A stretch of DNA of 64,000 bases from positions 1,116,001 to 1,180,000 of the forward strand of contig NZ_AP022573.1 of assembly GCF_010729105.1 (NCBI RefSeq), written 5' to 3'. This document shows positions 1-15,611 of the stretch, piece by piece (position 1 is the stretch's first letter; the number at the start of each line of letters is the position of its first letter). A program made the position numbers and the translations under genes. The DNA comes from Mycobacterium saskatchewanense. GTDB lineage: Bacteria; Actinomycetota; Actinomycetes; Mycobacteriales; Mycobacteriaceae. The notes below the pieces were generated by a model, which did no database searches, was not told the origin of the DNA, and was given only the letters and a program-made list of their open reading frames with translations.

Positions 1-1129
1 GCCGGAAGCCTTCGAGCAACCGCAACTTGGCCGGCCAATCCAGCAGCTCCGCGCACTCCATCGGGTCGCGCTCCAGCAGGTCGAGCACGTTCGCCCAGGT
101 CTCGACGATGTCGGACGCGCGCGGATCGGGATCTCGGCCGTCGACCAGCTTTGCGGCGCGGTCGAGATAAATCCGTTGCAGCGCAAGGGCTGTCATCTCG
201 CGGCCGTCGGCCATGGCGACGGCGACCCGCAGCGACGGATCGCGGCTGATCGCGTGGACGGCGTGCACCGGCCGCGCCAGCATCAGGTCGCTCAGGTCTA
301 TCCCGTGGGCCGGGCCCTCCTCGATCAGGTCGAGGACCAGCGCGGTGGTGCCCAGCTTCAGGTAGGTCGACGTCTCCGCGAGGTTGGCGTCGCCGATGAT
401 GACGTGCAGCCGGCGGTATCGGTCGGCGTCGGCGTGCGGCTCGTCGCGGGTGTTGATGATGCCGCGCTTGAGCGTCGTCTCGAGCCCGACCTCGACCTCG
501 ATGTAGTCGGAGCGCTGCGACAGCTGGAAGCCGGCCTCGTCGCCCGAGGGGCCGATGCCGACGCGGCCGGAACCCGTCACGACCTGCCGGGACACCAGGA
601 ACGGGGTGAGGCCCGCGATGATGGCCGAGAACGGCGTCTGCCGCGACATCAGGTAGTTCTCGTGCGCCCCGTAGGAAGCGCCCTTGCCGTCCACGTTGTT
701 CTTGTAAAGCTGCAGTTTGGCGGCCCCCGGCACGCTGGCGACGTGCCTGGCGGCGGCCTCCATCACCCGCTCGCCGGCCTTGTCCCAGATCACGGCGTCG
801 AGGGCGTCCGCGCACTCGGGCGCGGAATACTCCGGGTGCGCGTGGTCGACGTAGAGGCGGGCGCCGTTGGTCAGGATCATGTTGGCCGCGCCGACCTCGT
901 CGGCGTCGACCACCGGTGGCGGCCCGGCCGAGCGGCTCAGGTCGAACCCGCGCGCATCCCGCAGCGGCGATTCCACCTCGTAGTCCCACCGGGTGCGTTT
1001 GGCCCGCTGGATGCCGGCGGCGGCCGCATAGGCCAGCACCGCCTGCGTCGACGTGAGGATCGGGTTGGCGGTCGGGTCGGACGGCGACGAGATGCCGTAC
1101 TCGACCTCCGTCCCGATAATCCTTTGCAT
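1..1129 (-). CDS. dop: Dop, deamidase/depupylase of Pup (3' end outside window)
   Basis: Dop converts the C-terminal glutamine of Pup to glutamate and also removes Pup from tagged proteins, in the cytoplasm. The minus-strand frame opens with ATG at 1129 ([19 protein letters not shown]), the N-terminus typical of this glutamine-synthetase-like ligase family; the GTEVEYG stretch carries the nucleotide/metal-binding glutamates. A later stretch, [14 protein letters not shown], is also characteristic. About 376 codons are present of the roughly 500 usual, because the C-terminal part runs off base 1. In M. tuberculosis (Rv2112c) pup and the prcBA proteasome genes follow downstream, which here would lie outside the window; mpa lies 2 kb away. 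No frameshift is seen. Family identity is very secure. Confidence 0.95.
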   Translation of the reverse strand, partial: MQRIIGTEVEYGISSPSDPTANPILTSTQAVLAYAAAAGIQRAKRTRWDYEVESPLRDARGFDLSRSAGPPPVVDADEVGAANMILTNGARLYVDHAHPEYSAPECADALDAVIWDKAGERVMEAAARHVASVPGAAKLQLYKNNVDGKGASYGAHENYLMSRQTPFSAIIAGLTPFLVSRQVVTGSGRVGIGPSGDEAGFQLSQRSDYIEVEVGLETTLKRGIINTRDEPHADADRYRRLHVIIGDANLAETSTYLKLGTTALVLDLIEEGPAHGIDLSDLMLARPVHAVHAISRDPSLRVAVAMADGREMTALALQRIYLDRAAKLVDGRDPDPRASDIVETWANVLDLLERDPMECAELLDWPAKLRLLEGFR

Positions 1130-1228
1130 GCCACCAGCCTAGGCCGCCGACGAACCGGCCCGCGCTGGGGCATGAGCCGCTGACCCGCCACCGGGCCGGC
1201 GGACTGCTCGCGCGGTTACGGTTGTCTC

Positions 1229-1984
1229 GTGCCGCCTTGGCCTGTCTTCGTCGGCGTCGGCGCGGTGCTGGGCTCGCTGAGCGGCCTATTCGGCGTAGGC
1301 GGGTCGTCATTGGCCACTCCGCTGTTGTCCGTGCTCGGAGTGCCCGGTCTGATGGCAGTCGCGTCGCCGCTCCCCGCGACGGTGCCTACGGCGGTGACGG
1401 CGGCCTGGCCGTACGTTCGCCGACGCAATGTCCGCCCACGTGCGGCGCTGTGGTCACTAGTGGGCGCGGTTCCGGCCAGTGTCATCGGCGCATTGCTCGC
1501 GCATCTGATCGGCGGTGGCCCGCTGCTCATCGCTTCCGGTGTCGCGCTGGTCGCGGTGGGTGTCAGGGTCCTGCGTCCCGTGTCCGATCGCGCCCACCGC
1601 GTCGGCGAAGCCCGGCGCCGGGACCGTCCCATGCTCGTGGCGGCGTCCGCGGGGGTAGGGCTATTCACCGGCCTGCTCGCCAACGGCGGCGGTTTTCTCC
1701 TTGTTCCGATGTTCCTGCTCGTGTTCGGTCTGACCATGTTGGAGGCCGCCGGCACCAGCCTGGCCGTGGTCGCGGCGCTGGCCATCCCGACGACCGCGAT
1801 GCACGGGGCGCTCGGACACATCGACTGGTCCGTGGCCGGGGCGCTGGCGATCGGGGCTACCCCTGCCAGCGCCGTCACGGCGTTGTGGGCGCAGCACAAG
1901 AACGCTCGGCGCATGCAGGCCGCCTTCGCGTGGTTTCTGATCGTCAGCGGGGCGGCGTTCATCTTGTACCGGCTGGTCGCGTGA
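1229..1984 (+). CDS. TauE/SafE family permease (sulfite/anion exporter type)
   Basis: A 251-residue, strongly hydrophobic protein with GTG start. Glycine-rich hydrophobic segments recur in two halves: the first around GAVLGSLSGLFGVGGSSLATPLL, the second around GLFTGLLANGGGFLLVPM. This duplicated pattern, with the GVGG/NGGG motif early in each half, is typical of TauE/SafE permeases, which are proposed to move sulfite, sulfonates or other small anions across the cytoplasmic membrane. The substrate cannot be told from sequence. It is divergent from dop with about 100 bases between the starts, so they may share a promoter region. I do not recall this gene at this position in M. tuberculosis. Confidence 0.8.
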   Translation: MPPWPVFVGVGAVLGSLSGLFGVGGSSLATPLLSVLGVPGLMAVASPLPATVPTAVTAAWPYVRRRNVRPRAALWSLVGAVPASVIGALLAHLIGGGPLLIASGVALVAVGVRVLRPVSDRAHRVGEARRRDRPMLVAASAGVGLFTGLLANGGGFLLVPMFLLVFGLTMLEAAGTSLAVVAALAIPTTAMHGALGHIDWSVAGALAIGATPASAVTALWAQHKNARRMQAAFAWFLIVSGAAFILYRLVA

Positions 1985-2044
1985 ATCGATCCGCCGCGAC
2001 GCTGCTGGGGTTCACGCTGCCGGTGCCGCACTCGCTCATCCACA

Positions 2045-2187
2045 ATGAGCCTCTTTCTCGGCTCGCTGACGTTCGTGTACATCAGCGCCCGAGCGACCGG
2101 CGACGCCGCATACCGCTCCACGTTCCTCGACCCGCTGATCGACGACCTGCGCGCGTGACCTTGGTAGCGCGGAACCGCTACCGCGGG
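2045..2187 (+). pseudogene. Possible 3' remnant of a membrane-protein gene (Rv2113 position)
   Basis: Two overlapping frames read like pieces of one protein end. From ATG 2045 one frame gives MSLFLGSLTFVYISARATGD and continues to DPLIDDLRA before TGA at 2156. The neighbouring frame then continues with VTLVARNRYRG from 2155. Joining them needs loss of one GC dinucleotide in the GCGCGCG run at 2149-2155, a classic slippage site. In M. tuberculosis the gene between dop and Rv2114 is Rv2113, an integral membrane protein, so this could be its decayed 3' end. The 5' part is not visible. Both the identity and the pseudogene status are inference. Confidence 0.35.
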
Positions 2188-2244
2188 GCCGTAGCGGTCG
2201 CGCGCCATGTTGACGCGACCGGGCCCAGTGATTAACTTCACCCT

Positions 2245-2889
2245 GTGTCCGCCCCAGAATCCGGTCCCATAGTGCGCGATCCGGCCAACGACCTGTCCGG
2301 GAAGCGTTACGGCGAAGTGCTTCTGGTGACCCCCGGTGAGGCGGGCCCGCAAGCAACGGTCTACAACAGCTTCCCGCTCAACGACTGCCCCGCCGAGCTG
2401 TGGTCCCAGCTCGACGCGCAGGCCATCGCCAAAGAGAACGGTGCCGCGACGGCGCTGCTCAACGGGCCGCGCTACTGGCTGATGAACTCCATCGAGAAGC
2501 AGACCCGCGGCCCGCAGATCACGAAGAACTTCGGCGGCATCGAGATGATCATGCAGGCGACGGTGCTGCTGGCCTCGATGAACCCGGCCCCGTACACGGT
2601 CAACCAGGTCAGCCGCAACACCGTCTTCGTCTTCAATGCCGGCGAAGAGGTCTACGAGCTGCAGGACCCGCACGGACAGCACTGGGTGATGCAGACCTGG
2701 AGCCAGGTCGCGGACCCGAACCTGTCGCGGGCCGACCTGCCGAAGCTGGGCGAGCGGCTCAAGCTGCCCGACGGGTGGTCCTACCAGCCGCGCGTGCTCA
2801 CCAGCGAACTGCGCGTCGACACCACGACGCGCGCCGCCCGCGTCCTGCAGGACGACCTGACGAACAGCTACTCGCTGGTGACGGGCTGA
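2245..2889 (+). CDS. Conserved hypothetical protein (Rv2114-like)
   Basis: A 214-residue soluble protein from GTG 2245. There is no signal peptide or membrane segment. The sequence has a mixed alpha/beta look, with stretches such as NGPRYWLMNSIEK and VFVFNAGEEVYELQDP and a conserved TW near residue 153. It resembles the mycobacterial protein encoded just before mpa in M. tuberculosis (Rv2114). In related actinobacteria such proteins are annotated only as hypothetical, and I do not recognise a catalytic motif. It converges on mpa, and a strong hairpin sits between them. A link to the Pup-proteasome pathway is suggested only by position. Confidence 0.8.
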   Translation: MSAPESGPIVRDPANDLSGKRYGEVLLVTPGEAGPQATVYNSFPLNDCPAELWSQLDAQAIAKENGAATALLNGPRYWLMNSIEKQTRGPQITKNFGGIEMIMQATVLLASMNPAPYTVNQVSRNTVFVFNAGEEVYELQDPHGQHWVMQTWSQVADPNLSRADLPKLGERLKLPDGWSYQPRVLTSELRVDTTTRAARVLQDDLTNSYSLVTG

Positions 2890-3004
2890 CCAGGCCACAA
2901 CTTCGCTGAGCGACCGTGTCTGTACACCGACACGCCGTGCGGGGTGTCATTTCGCGGCCGCTCGCGGAACCGCGACGTGACGGCCTCGGAACCGGCGACG
3001 TGAC

Positions 3005-3039
3005 GGCCTCGCCGACACCTCGAGCGTGTCGGCGAGGCC
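3005..3039. terminator. Bidirectional hairpin terminator between convergent genes
   Basis: A perfect inverted repeat. The left arm 3005-3018 (GGCCTCGCCGACAC) pairs with 3026-3039 (GTGTCGGCGAGGCC) around a 7-base loop. It lies just beyond the stop codons of the Rv2114-like gene (+) and mpa (-). There is no U-tract, as is common for mycobacterial terminators. A 14-bp GC-rich stem in this position is best read as a shared terminator. Confidence 0.75.
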
Positions 3040-3047
3040 CCAGACCC

Positions 3048-4877
3048 CTACAGGTACTGACCCAGGTTGGACTCGGTGTCGATGGCCCGAGAGGCGCTCG
3101 ACGACTTGCCGGTGACCAGCGTGCGGATGTAGACGATCCGTTCGCCCTTCTTGCCCGAGATCCGCGCCCAGTCGTCGGGGTTGGTGGTGTTGGGCAGGTC
3201 CTCGTTCTCGGCGAACTCGTCGACGATCGAGTCGAGCAGGTGCTGGATGCGCAGACCGGGCTGCCCGGTCTCCAGCACCGACTTGATCGCGTTCTTCTTC
3301 GCCCGGTCGACGACGTTCTGGATCATCGCCCCGGAGTTGAAGTCCTTGAAGTACATGACTTCCTTGTCACCGTTGGCGTAGGTGACCTCCAGGAACCGGT
3401 TGTCGTCGATCTCGGCGTACATCCGCTCGACGACCTTCTCGATCATCGCCATGATGCAGGCCGCCCGGTCGCCGTCGAACTCGGCCAGGTCATCGGCGTG
3501 CACCGGCAGCGAATCGGTCAGGTACTTCGAGAAGATGTCCTGTGCCGCTTCGGCATCCGGCCGCTCGATCTTGATCTTCACGTCCAGCCGGCCGGGCCGC
3601 AGGATTGCCGGGTCGATCATGTCCTCGCGGTTCGAGGCGCCGATCACGATGACATTCTCGAGCCCCTCCACGCCGTCGATCTCGCTCAGCAACTGCGGGA
3701 CCACGGTAGTTTCGACGTCCGACGAGACCCCGGTGCCGCGGGTGCGGAAGATCGAGTCCATCTCGTCGAAGAACACGATCACCGGCGTTCCCTCGGACGC
3801 CTTCTCGCGGGCGCGCTGGAAGATCAGCCGGATGTGGCGCTCCGTTTCACCCACGAACTTGTTGAGCAGCTCGGGGCCCTTGATGTTCAGGAAGTACGAC
3901 TTGGCCTCGCGGGCGTCGTCGCCGCGGACCTCTGCCATCTTCTTGGCCAGCGAGTTCGCGACCGCCTTGGCGATGAGCGTCTTGCCGCAGCCGGGTGGGC
4001 CGTAGAGCAACACGCCTTTGGGCGGACGCAGCGCGTACTCGCGGTACAGCTCCTTGTGCAGGAAGGGCAGCTCGACGGCGTCGCGGATCTGCTCGATCTG
4101 GCGCGTGAGACCACCGATGTCCTCGTAGCTGACGTCGGGCACCTCCTCGAGTACCAGGTCCTCGACCTCCGCCTTCGGGATGCGCTCGAACGCGTAGCCC
4201 GCCTTGGTGTCGACCAGCAGGGAGTCGCCGGGCCGCAGCTTGCGGGGCCGGGTGTCGTCGTTGAGGGCGTCGGGTTGGTTGTCCGGCAGGTCCGGTGCGA
4301 CCAGGGGCTCGGCGAGCCAGACGATGCGTTCCTCGTCGGCGTGGCCGACGACGAGCGCACGGTGCCCGTCGGCCAGGAGCTCGCGCAGCGTGGAGATCTC
4401 GCCGACCGATTCATACGTGCCGGCCTCGACGACGGTCAGGGCCTCGTTGAGCCGAACGGTCTGGCCCTTACGCAGGACCGAGACGTCGATGTTCGGCGAG
4501 CACGTCAGCCGCATCTTGCGGCCCGAGGTGAACACGTCGACCGTGTCGTCCTCGTGTGTGGACAGCAGCACGCCGTAACCGCTCGGCGGCTGACCGAGCC
4601 GGTCGACCTCCTCGCGGAGCGCCAACAGCTGCTGGCGCGCCTCCTTGAGGGTGTCCATCAACTTGGAGTTGCGCGCCGCAAGCGAATCGATGCGGGCCTC
4701 CAGCTGGTGCACATCGCGGGCGGACCGGGCGTTGCCCTGCGCGCCGCCCGCGCTCTCCAGTTGCTCGCGCAGCATTGCCGCTTCGCGGCGTAGTTGTTCC
4801 AATTCGGCAGCTTCGCCGCTGGACATGCTGGACTCGCGGGGGGTACCGAATGCTTCAGAACGCTCTGAGCCACCCAT
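3048..4877 (-). CDS. mpa: Mpa, proteasome-associated AAA ATPase
   Basis: Hexameric ATPase that recognises Pup, unfolds pupylated proteins and feeds them to the 20S proteasome. The start is ATG 4877 ([13 protein letters not shown]), preceded by the strong ribosome site GGAAAGGAG; the longer open frame upstream is not needed, and the 609 aa match the M. tuberculosis protein. The N-terminal coiled coil spans about residues 20-95 and is followed by an OB-fold region to about 235. Walker A GPPGCGKT lies near 293-300, Walker B VIVFFDE near 354-360, and arginine-rich LRPGRLD follows. The C-terminus ends in Q-Y-L; this penultimate tyrosine is the known proteasome-docking element. It is transcribed away from lppK. 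Confidence 0.97.
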   Translation of the reverse strand: MGGSERSEAFGTPRESSMSSGEAAELEQLRREAAMLREQLESAGGAQGNARSARDVHQLEARIDSLAARNSKLMDTLKEARQQLLALREEVDRLGQPPSGYGVLLSTHEDDTVDVFTSGRKMRLTCSPNIDVSVLRKGQTVRLNEALTVVEAGTYESVGEISTLRELLADGHRALVVGHADEERIVWLAEPLVAPDLPDNQPDALNDDTRPRKLRPGDSLLVDTKAGYAFERIPKAEVEDLVLEEVPDVSYEDIGGLTRQIEQIRDAVELPFLHKELYREYALRPPKGVLLYGPPGCGKTLIAKAVANSLAKKMAEVRGDDAREAKSYFLNIKGPELLNKFVGETERHIRLIFQRAREKASEGTPVIVFFDEMDSIFRTRGTGVSSDVETTVVPQLLSEIDGVEGLENVIVIGASNREDMIDPAILRPGRLDVKIKIERPDAEAAQDIFSKYLTDSLPVHADDLAEFDGDRAACIMAMIEKVVERMYAEIDDNRFLEVTYANGDKEVMYFKDFNSGAMIQNVVDRAKKNAIKSVLETGQPGLRIQHLLDSIVDEFAENEDLPNTTNPDDWARISGKKGERIVYIRTLVTGKSSSASRAIDTESNLGQYL

Positions 4878-5172
4878 GTTGCGCTCCTTTCCCACCCCGA
4901 AATGGCGTGGATACCTCAAAGCTACCGGCGATTGCCGGTTCATGTGCGCAGTCAAATACCCACGAAAAGTTAAGACTTTCGTCACGCTGGTAAATTCGGC
5001 GACGAATCGTGTTGATCGAAACGGCCCAGAGGGAACGTAGTGACCGCAAAGTGCCTCGCCACTGGCTCATCCGGCCGCTCACTATGGCGGCGGTGGCCGT
5101 CGCTGTGACTTCCGTTGCACCCGTTGGCCCGAAATCAGTGATCACCCGCCCGTAACCTGGCTGACCGTCCGG
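4878..5172. promoter_or_regulatory. Divergent intergenic region mpa / lppK
   Basis: A 295-base region between the mpa start (-) and the lppK start (+), so it must hold promoters for both. It contains a comparatively AT-rich stretch (about 4960-5020) including TTAAGACTTTCG and TAAATTC. No convincing paired -35/-10 boxes, hairpin or operator could be fixed by eye. Confidence 0.4.
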
Positions 5173-5817
5173 ATGCCCCGACACTCGTCCGCAACGCTGA
5201 TCGCCGCCGCGACCGTGGCGGCGGTCGCGCTCGCGGGATGTTCGGCGAGTAAGCCCAAGATCGCGTCGTCGCCCACGGCGCCGGCGCCGCCCGCCACCTC
5301 GATCCCGGTCGCCGCTCCCCCGACCGCTCCGCTCCCGGGCCCGGAAGCCCTCAACGCGGTGCTCACCCGGCTGGCCGACCCGAACGTCCCGGGCACCGAC
5401 AAGGTGAGCCTGGTCGAGGGCGCGACCCCCGAGAGCGCGGGCACCCTGGACAAGTTCGTCAGCGCGCTGCGCGACAACGGCTATCTGCCCATGACGTTCG
5501 CGGCCAACAACGTCGCCTGGTCGGACAAGAACCCCTCCCACGTGATGGCCAGCGTCACGGTCAACACGGCGCAACCGAACAACCCGAACTTCACCTTCCC
5601 GATGGAGTTCGCCCCGTTCCAGGGCGGGTGGCAGTTGTCCCGCCGGACCGCCGAAATGCTGCTGGCCCTGGGCAAGTCGCCGGCCCCGTCGTCCAGTTCC
5701 GCTCCGCCGGCTCCCAGTTCCGCTCCGCCGCCGCCCGGTCCACCCCTGCCACCGCCGCCCGAACCCGCCCCGGCGCCGACCCCGGAACCCGCTCCGACCC
5801 CACCGCCACCGGGTTGA
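5173..5817 (+). CDS. lppK: Lipoprotein LppK
   Basis: A 214-residue secreted lipoprotein. The signal peptide has a short basic start (MPRHSS), a hydrophobic core and the lipobox L-A-G-C, with the lipidated cysteine at residue 23. The folded part (about 60-165) includes the stretch [20 protein letters not shown], which is close to M. tuberculosis LppK (Rv2116). The last 45 residues are almost entirely Pro, Ala and Ser ([17 protein letters not shown]), longer than I recall in M. tuberculosis, and probably act as a wall-spanning tether. The function is unknown. The DUF503 gene follows after 8 bases, so the two are probably co-transcribed. Confidence 0.88.
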   Translation: MPRHSSATLIAAATVAAVALAGCSASKPKIASSPTAPAPPATSIPVAAPPTAPLPGPEALNAVLTRLADPNVPGTDKVSLVEGATPESAGTLDKFVSALRDNGYLPMTFAANNVAWSDKNPSHVMASVTVNTAQPNNPNFTFPMEFAPFQGGWQLSRRTAEMLLALGKSPAPSSSSAPPAPSSAPPPPGPPLPPPPEPAPAPTPEPAPTPPPPG

Positions 5818-5825
5818 CCGGCGGG

Positions 5826-6125
5826 ATGTGGATCGGCTGGCTGGAGTTCGACGTGCTCCTCGGCGATGTGCGATCACTCAAACAGAAGAGGTCGGTTATC
5901 CGCCCGGTGGTGGCCGAACTGCAGCGAAAGTTCGGCGTGTCGGCGGCGGAGACGGGCGCGCGCGAGCTGTATCGGCGGGCCGGCATCGGCGTGGCGATGG
6001 TCTCCGGTGACCGCGGCCATGCGGTCGACGTGCTGGACGCGGCCGAACGCCTGGTCGCCGGCCATCCCGAGTTCGAGCTGTTGTCGGTCCGGCGCTCGTT
6101 GCTGCGCAGCGACGATCTGACCTGA
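5826..6125 (+). CDS. DUF503 family protein (Rv2117-like)
   Basis: A 99-residue protein from ATG 5826 (MWIGWLEFDVLLGDVRSLKQ). The opening LEFDVLLGDVRSLKQKR followed by VRPVVAEL-type helix and ARELYRRAGIGVAMVSGD is the hallmark of the DUF503 / YlxP-like fold. Some Gram-positive YlxP-type proteins sit near ribosome-associated genes, but a function is not established. The start lies 8 bases after lppK. The gene converges on trmI, with stop codons only a few bases apart. Confidence 0.85.
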   Translation: MWIGWLEFDVLLGDVRSLKQKRSVIRPVVAELQRKFGVSAAETGARELYRRAGIGVAMVSGDRGHAVDVLDAAERLVAGHPEFELLSVRRSLLRSDDLT

Positions 6126-6129
6126 CGGC

Positions 6130-7032
<903 letters not shown>

Positions 7033-7045
7033 CTAAGCTGCCGGC

Positions 7046-7915
7046 ATGACCGTCCTGCGGGTGGAGACGACGCCACGTCCGTCTGCAGCACCGGCCTCAA
7101 GACCGGCGTTGTCCCCGTCGCGGGCGGCGGACTTCAAGCAGTGCCCGTTGCTCTATCGCTTCCGGGCGATCGACCGGCTGCCGGAAGCACCGTCGGCGGC
7201 GCAGCTGCGCGGGTCGGTGGTGCACTCGGCGCTCGAGCAGCTCTACGGCCTGCCCGCGGCGCAGCGCGGCCCCGACACGGCGGCGGCGCTGGTGGAGGCG
7301 GCGTGGGACAAGGTGGTCGCCGCGGAGCCCGACCTTGCCGGCGAGCTGGCCGCCGCGCAGCGCACCGAACTGCTCGCCGAGGCGCGCGCGCTGCTGGCGG
7401 GGTATTACCGGCTCGAAGATCCGACCCGGTTCGATCCGCAGTGCTGCGAAGAACGGGTCGAAGTGGAACTCGCCGACGGCACGCTGTTGCGTGGATTCAT
7501 CGACCGCATCGACGTCGCCGCGACGGGGGAACTGCGGGTGGTCGACTACAAGACCGGCAAGGCGCCGCCCGCCGCGCGGGCACTCGCGGAGTTCAAAGCG
7601 ATGTTCCAGATGAAGTTCTACGCGGTTGCGCTGCTGCGGTCGCGCGGCGTGAAACCCGCGCGCCTGCGGTTGATCTACCTCGCCGACGGCCAGGTGTTGG
7701 ACTATTCGCCGGAGCACGACGAACTGCTGCGCTTCGAGAAGACGCTGATCGCGATCTGGCGGGCCATCCAATCCGCGGGCCAGACGGGCGATTTCCGCCC
7801 CAGCCAGTCGCGGTTGTGCGACTGGTGCCCGCATCAGCAGCATTGCCCGCTCTTTGGCGGAACTCCCCCGCCCTACCCCGGCTGGCCGGAAATTGCCGGC
7901 GCTCAGGCTGTTTGA
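7046..7915 (+). CDS. RecB-family PD-(D/E)XK nuclease with Fe-S cysteines
   Basis: A 289-residue protein matching the Rv2119 family annotated as RecB-type exonuclease. The nuclease core is visible as RGFIDRIDV followed by VVDYKTGK (the D-x-K signature). Four cysteines, C33 early and C258, C261 and C267 at the C-terminus (CDWCPHQQHC), match the split 4Fe-4S pattern of AddB/Cas4-like nucleases: one Cys before the nuclease core and three after. A DNA-processing role is expected, but partner and substrate are not shown. A repeat-rich segment follows the stop codon. Confidence 0.85.
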   Translation: MTVLRVETTPRPSAAPASRPALSPSRAADFKQCPLLYRFRAIDRLPEAPSAAQLRGSVVHSALEQLYGLPAAQRGPDTAAALVEAAWDKVVAAEPDLAGELAAAQRTELLAEARALLAGYYRLEDPTRFDPQCCEERVEVELADGTLLRGFIDRIDVAATGELRVVDYKTGKAPPAARALAEFKAMFQMKFYAVALLRSRGVKPARLRLIYLADGQVLDYSPEHDELLRFEKTLIAIWRAIQSAGQTGDFRPSQSRLCDWCPHQQHCPLFGGTPPPYPGWPEIAGAQAV

Positions 7916-7934
7916 GCCGGACCACCCGCCGCTT

Positions 7935-8022
7935 GGCTCATCGATCCGCCGGCTCCGCCGCGCCCGCCATCGCCACGGGCTCATCGATCCACGGGCTCAT
8001 CGATCTACCGGGCTCATCGATC
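7935..8022 (+). repeat. Four short direct repeats, GGCTCATCGATC
   Basis: The 12-mer GGCTCATCGATC occurs at 7935-7946, 7978-7989, 7994-8005 and 8011-8022. The last three copies are spaced 16 and 17 bases apart. The array lies in the non-coding stretch after the RecB-like gene and runs directly into a large inverted repeat. It is too short and irregular for CRISPR; local slippage-type duplication is the simplest reading. Confidence 0.7.
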
Positions 8023-8023
8023 C

Positions 8024-8083
8024 GCCGAACGTGGGGGCTACGCATGAAGATTCGGCGAATTTCGTACAACCCCCACGTTCGGC
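8024..8083. terminator. 14-bp inverted repeat between convergent genes
   Basis: GCCGAACGTGGGGG at 8024-8037 is perfectly complementary to CCCCCACGTTCGGC at 8070-8083. The 32-base middle has its own small palindrome, ATTCGGCGAAT. It separates the convergent RecB-like and reductase genes, so it may serve as a terminator. The long structured loop also fits an interspersed palindromic element or a protein-binding site. Confidence 0.55.
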
Positions 8084-8118
8084 GCGCGGAAGCCCGGCCC
8101 CACAGCGCCTTACGATCA

Positions 8119-9489
8119 CTACGCGAGCGGGGACATCTCCTGCAGCATCGTGGGGATCAACTCGCTGACGGTGGGATGGATGTGCATCGTGCGCGACAGC
8201 GTCGTGTACGGCGCCTTGGCCGACATGATGTCCAGGATGGCGTGAACGACCTCGTCGCCCCCGACCCCGAAGATCGCGGCCCCGAGGATCTCGTGGGTGG
8301 CGGCATCCACCACCACCTTCATGAAGCCTTCGGTCTCGCCCTTTTCCACCGCCCTGCCGACCCTGGTCATCGGCCGCTTGCCGACCAGCGCCCGGCGGCC
8401 CGAAGCGCGGACCTGGTCGACGGTCATGCCGGCCCGGCCCAGCGGCGGGTCGATGTAGAGGGCGTAGGCGGTGATGCGGTCGCTCACCCGACGCGGGTCG
8501 TCGTCGAGCAGATTGGCGGCGACGATCTCGAAGTCGTTGTAGGAGGTGTGGGTGAACGCCCCCTTGCCGTTGCAGTCGCCCATCGCCCAGATGTGCTCGA
8601 CGCTCGTCTTGAGCTGGTCGTCGACCACGATGTAGCCACGCCCGTCGATCTGCACACCGGCCGCATCAAGGCCCAGGTCGTCGGTGTTGGGTCGCCGCCC
8701 CACCGCCAGCAGCAGGTGACTACCGGCGATGGCGCCGGCGCCGGCGCGCGGGGTCAGTTCGAATCCGTTGTCCACCTTACGGACTCGCACGTCGTCGGCG
8801 CCCACGACGACGTCGATGCCCTCGGCCTCGAGGATCTCCCGGACGGTGGCCGACACGTCCTCGTCTTCGCGCGACGCCAGCCGCGAGGCCCGCTCGACTA
8901 CGGTCACCCGGGCCCCGAAGCGCCGGTACATCTGGGCGAACTCCAGCGCGATGTAGCCGCCACCGACGATGACGAGATGGTCTGGCACGCTGTCGAGTTC
9001 GAGGATGGACACGTTGGTCAGGTACTCCACGTCGGACAGGCCGGGGATGTCCGGGACCACCGCGCGGCCACCGACATTGAGGAAGATCCGGTCGGCCTTC
9101 ACCACTTTTTCGCCGACCCGCAGGGTGTGCGGGTCCTCGAAGCGGGCGTGCCCGCGAAAGACCGTGCAGCCCTCCATGCCGTCGAGCCAGTCTTCGATGC
9201 CCGCGCGGTCGGCGAGCATGATCTCGTCCTTGCGCGCCTTGACCTTCGCCATGTCCACGCTGATGGCCCCGGTTCCGACCCCGTACTCGGCGCCGCGGCG
9301 CGCCAGGTGGGCGGCGTAGGCGCTGGCCACGAGCGTCTTCGTCGGGATGCATCCGGTGTTGACACACGTCCCTCCGAAGAGCTTGCGCTCGACCAGCGCG
9401 ACGCGCTGCCCGGCCGCGGTCAGCCGACCCGCAAGCGGGGGCCCGGCCTGTCCCGCGCCGACGATGATCGCGTCGAAATGGTCTGTCAC
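8119..9489 (-). CDS. FAD-dependent pyridine nucleotide-disulfide oxidoreductase (mercuric-reductase-like)
   Basis: A 456-residue cytoplasmic flavoprotein with GTG start at 9489. The FAD site GAGQAG is at residues 11-16. The redox-active disulfide CVNTGC is at 42-47. A second Rossmann motif VIVGGGYIALE marks NAD(P)H binding, and a C-terminal HPTVSE supplies the His-Glu pair. It resembles MerA and other group I reductases, but the N-terminal metal-binding domain and the C-terminal vicinal cysteines of true mercuric reductases are absent, so mercury reduction is unlikely. Its start overlaps the stop of the DUF4126 gene by 4 bases (GTGA), so the two form an operon. Confidence 0.88.
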   Translation of the reverse strand: MTDHFDAIIVGAGQAGPPLAGRLTAAGQRVALVERKLFGGTCVNTGCIPTKTLVASAYAAHLARRGAEYGVGTGAISVDMAKVKARKDEIMLADRAGIEDWLDGMEGCTVFRGHARFEDPHTLRVGEKVVKADRIFLNVGGRAVVPDIPGLSDVEYLTNVSILELDSVPDHLVIVGGGYIALEFAQMYRRFGARVTVVERASRLASREDEDVSATVREILEAEGIDVVVGADDVRVRKVDNGFELTPRAGAGAIAGSHLLLAVGRRPNTDDLGLDAAGVQIDGRGYIVVDDQLKTSVEHIWAMGDCNGKGAFTHTSYNDFEIVAANLLDDDPRRVSDRITAYALYIDPPLGRAGMTVDQVRASGRRALVGKRPMTRVGRAVEKGETEGFMKVVVDAATHEILGAAIFGVGGDEVVHAILDIMSAKAPYTTLSRTMHIHPTVSELIPTMLQEMSPLA

Positions 9490-9968
9490 AGGCTGGCCGT
9501 CACGGCGAGGATCGCGAAACCTCCCAAGATCGCGATCGCATCCTCGAGCAGCGCGATCGGCAGGTCCTGCCCGTCGCGAGCGGCGACCAGCCGCCGGCGG
9601 GCGTGGAAGCCGCCCAGGGTACCCAGCACCGCGCCGATCACACCGGCGCCCAGTGCGCTGAAGGTGTAGTGCCACGCGGCCCCGATGACCGCGCCGGCGA
9701 ACGCGCCCATCACCATCCGGGCGGCGAACGAGGGCGGCGCGGTGCGCGCCGGGGTCTGGGGCAGCTTGTCGGTGACCAGTTCGCCGATCGCCAGAACGGT
9801 CAGCACCAACACCGTGATGATGTTGGCGACCCACGACGCCCAGGTGGCATGCAGATTGATCCACCCGAGAAAGCCCGCCCAGGCGACGACCGCGGGAGCG
9901 GTGAGCGAGCGCAGGCCCGCGACGACGCCAATCAGCAACGCCATCAACAGAACAAGAGCGTGTGTCAC
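9486..9968 (-). CDS. DUF4126 integral membrane protein (Rv2120c-like)
   Basis: A 160-residue protein with about four hydrophobic segments: residues 5-30, 45-63, 83-115 and the C-terminal ALLEDAIAILGGFAILAV. The opening LLIGVVAGLRSLTAPAVVAWA is typical of DUF4126 proteins, whose function is unknown. GTG start at 9968 follows TAGGAGGCTGTC, a good ribosome site. It is the first gene of a two-gene unit with the reductase. Confidence 0.85.
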   Translation of the reverse strand: MTHALVLLMALLIGVVAGLRSLTAPAVVAWAGFLGWINLHATWASWVANIITVLVLTVLAIGELVTDKLPQTPARTAPPSFAARMVMGAFAGAVIGAAWHYTFSALGAGVIGAVLGTLGGFHARRRLVAARDGQDLPIALLEDAIAILGGFAILAVTASL

Positions 9969-10084
9969 GACAGCCTCCTAGAGGTTGAACAGCCCGGCGA
10001 CGAACAGGGCTGAGGCCTATGGAGGTGACACGGGCACGGCCCTAGGCGGACGCTAACACAGCAATGCCGCCGCTGCCGGGTCGA

Positions 10085-15606
<5,522 letters not shown>

Positions 15607-15611
15607 TACGG

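Noticed and set aside
3048..4793. Long + strand open frame opposite mpa (2916-4793, 625 codons)
   Set aside because: It mirrors the mpa codons and has no family motif. The minus strand encodes a full Mpa with its ribosome site.
7935..8022. CRISPR array suspected from short repeats
   Set aside because: Repeats are only 12 bases, spacers are 4-5 bases or irregular, and there are no cas genes.
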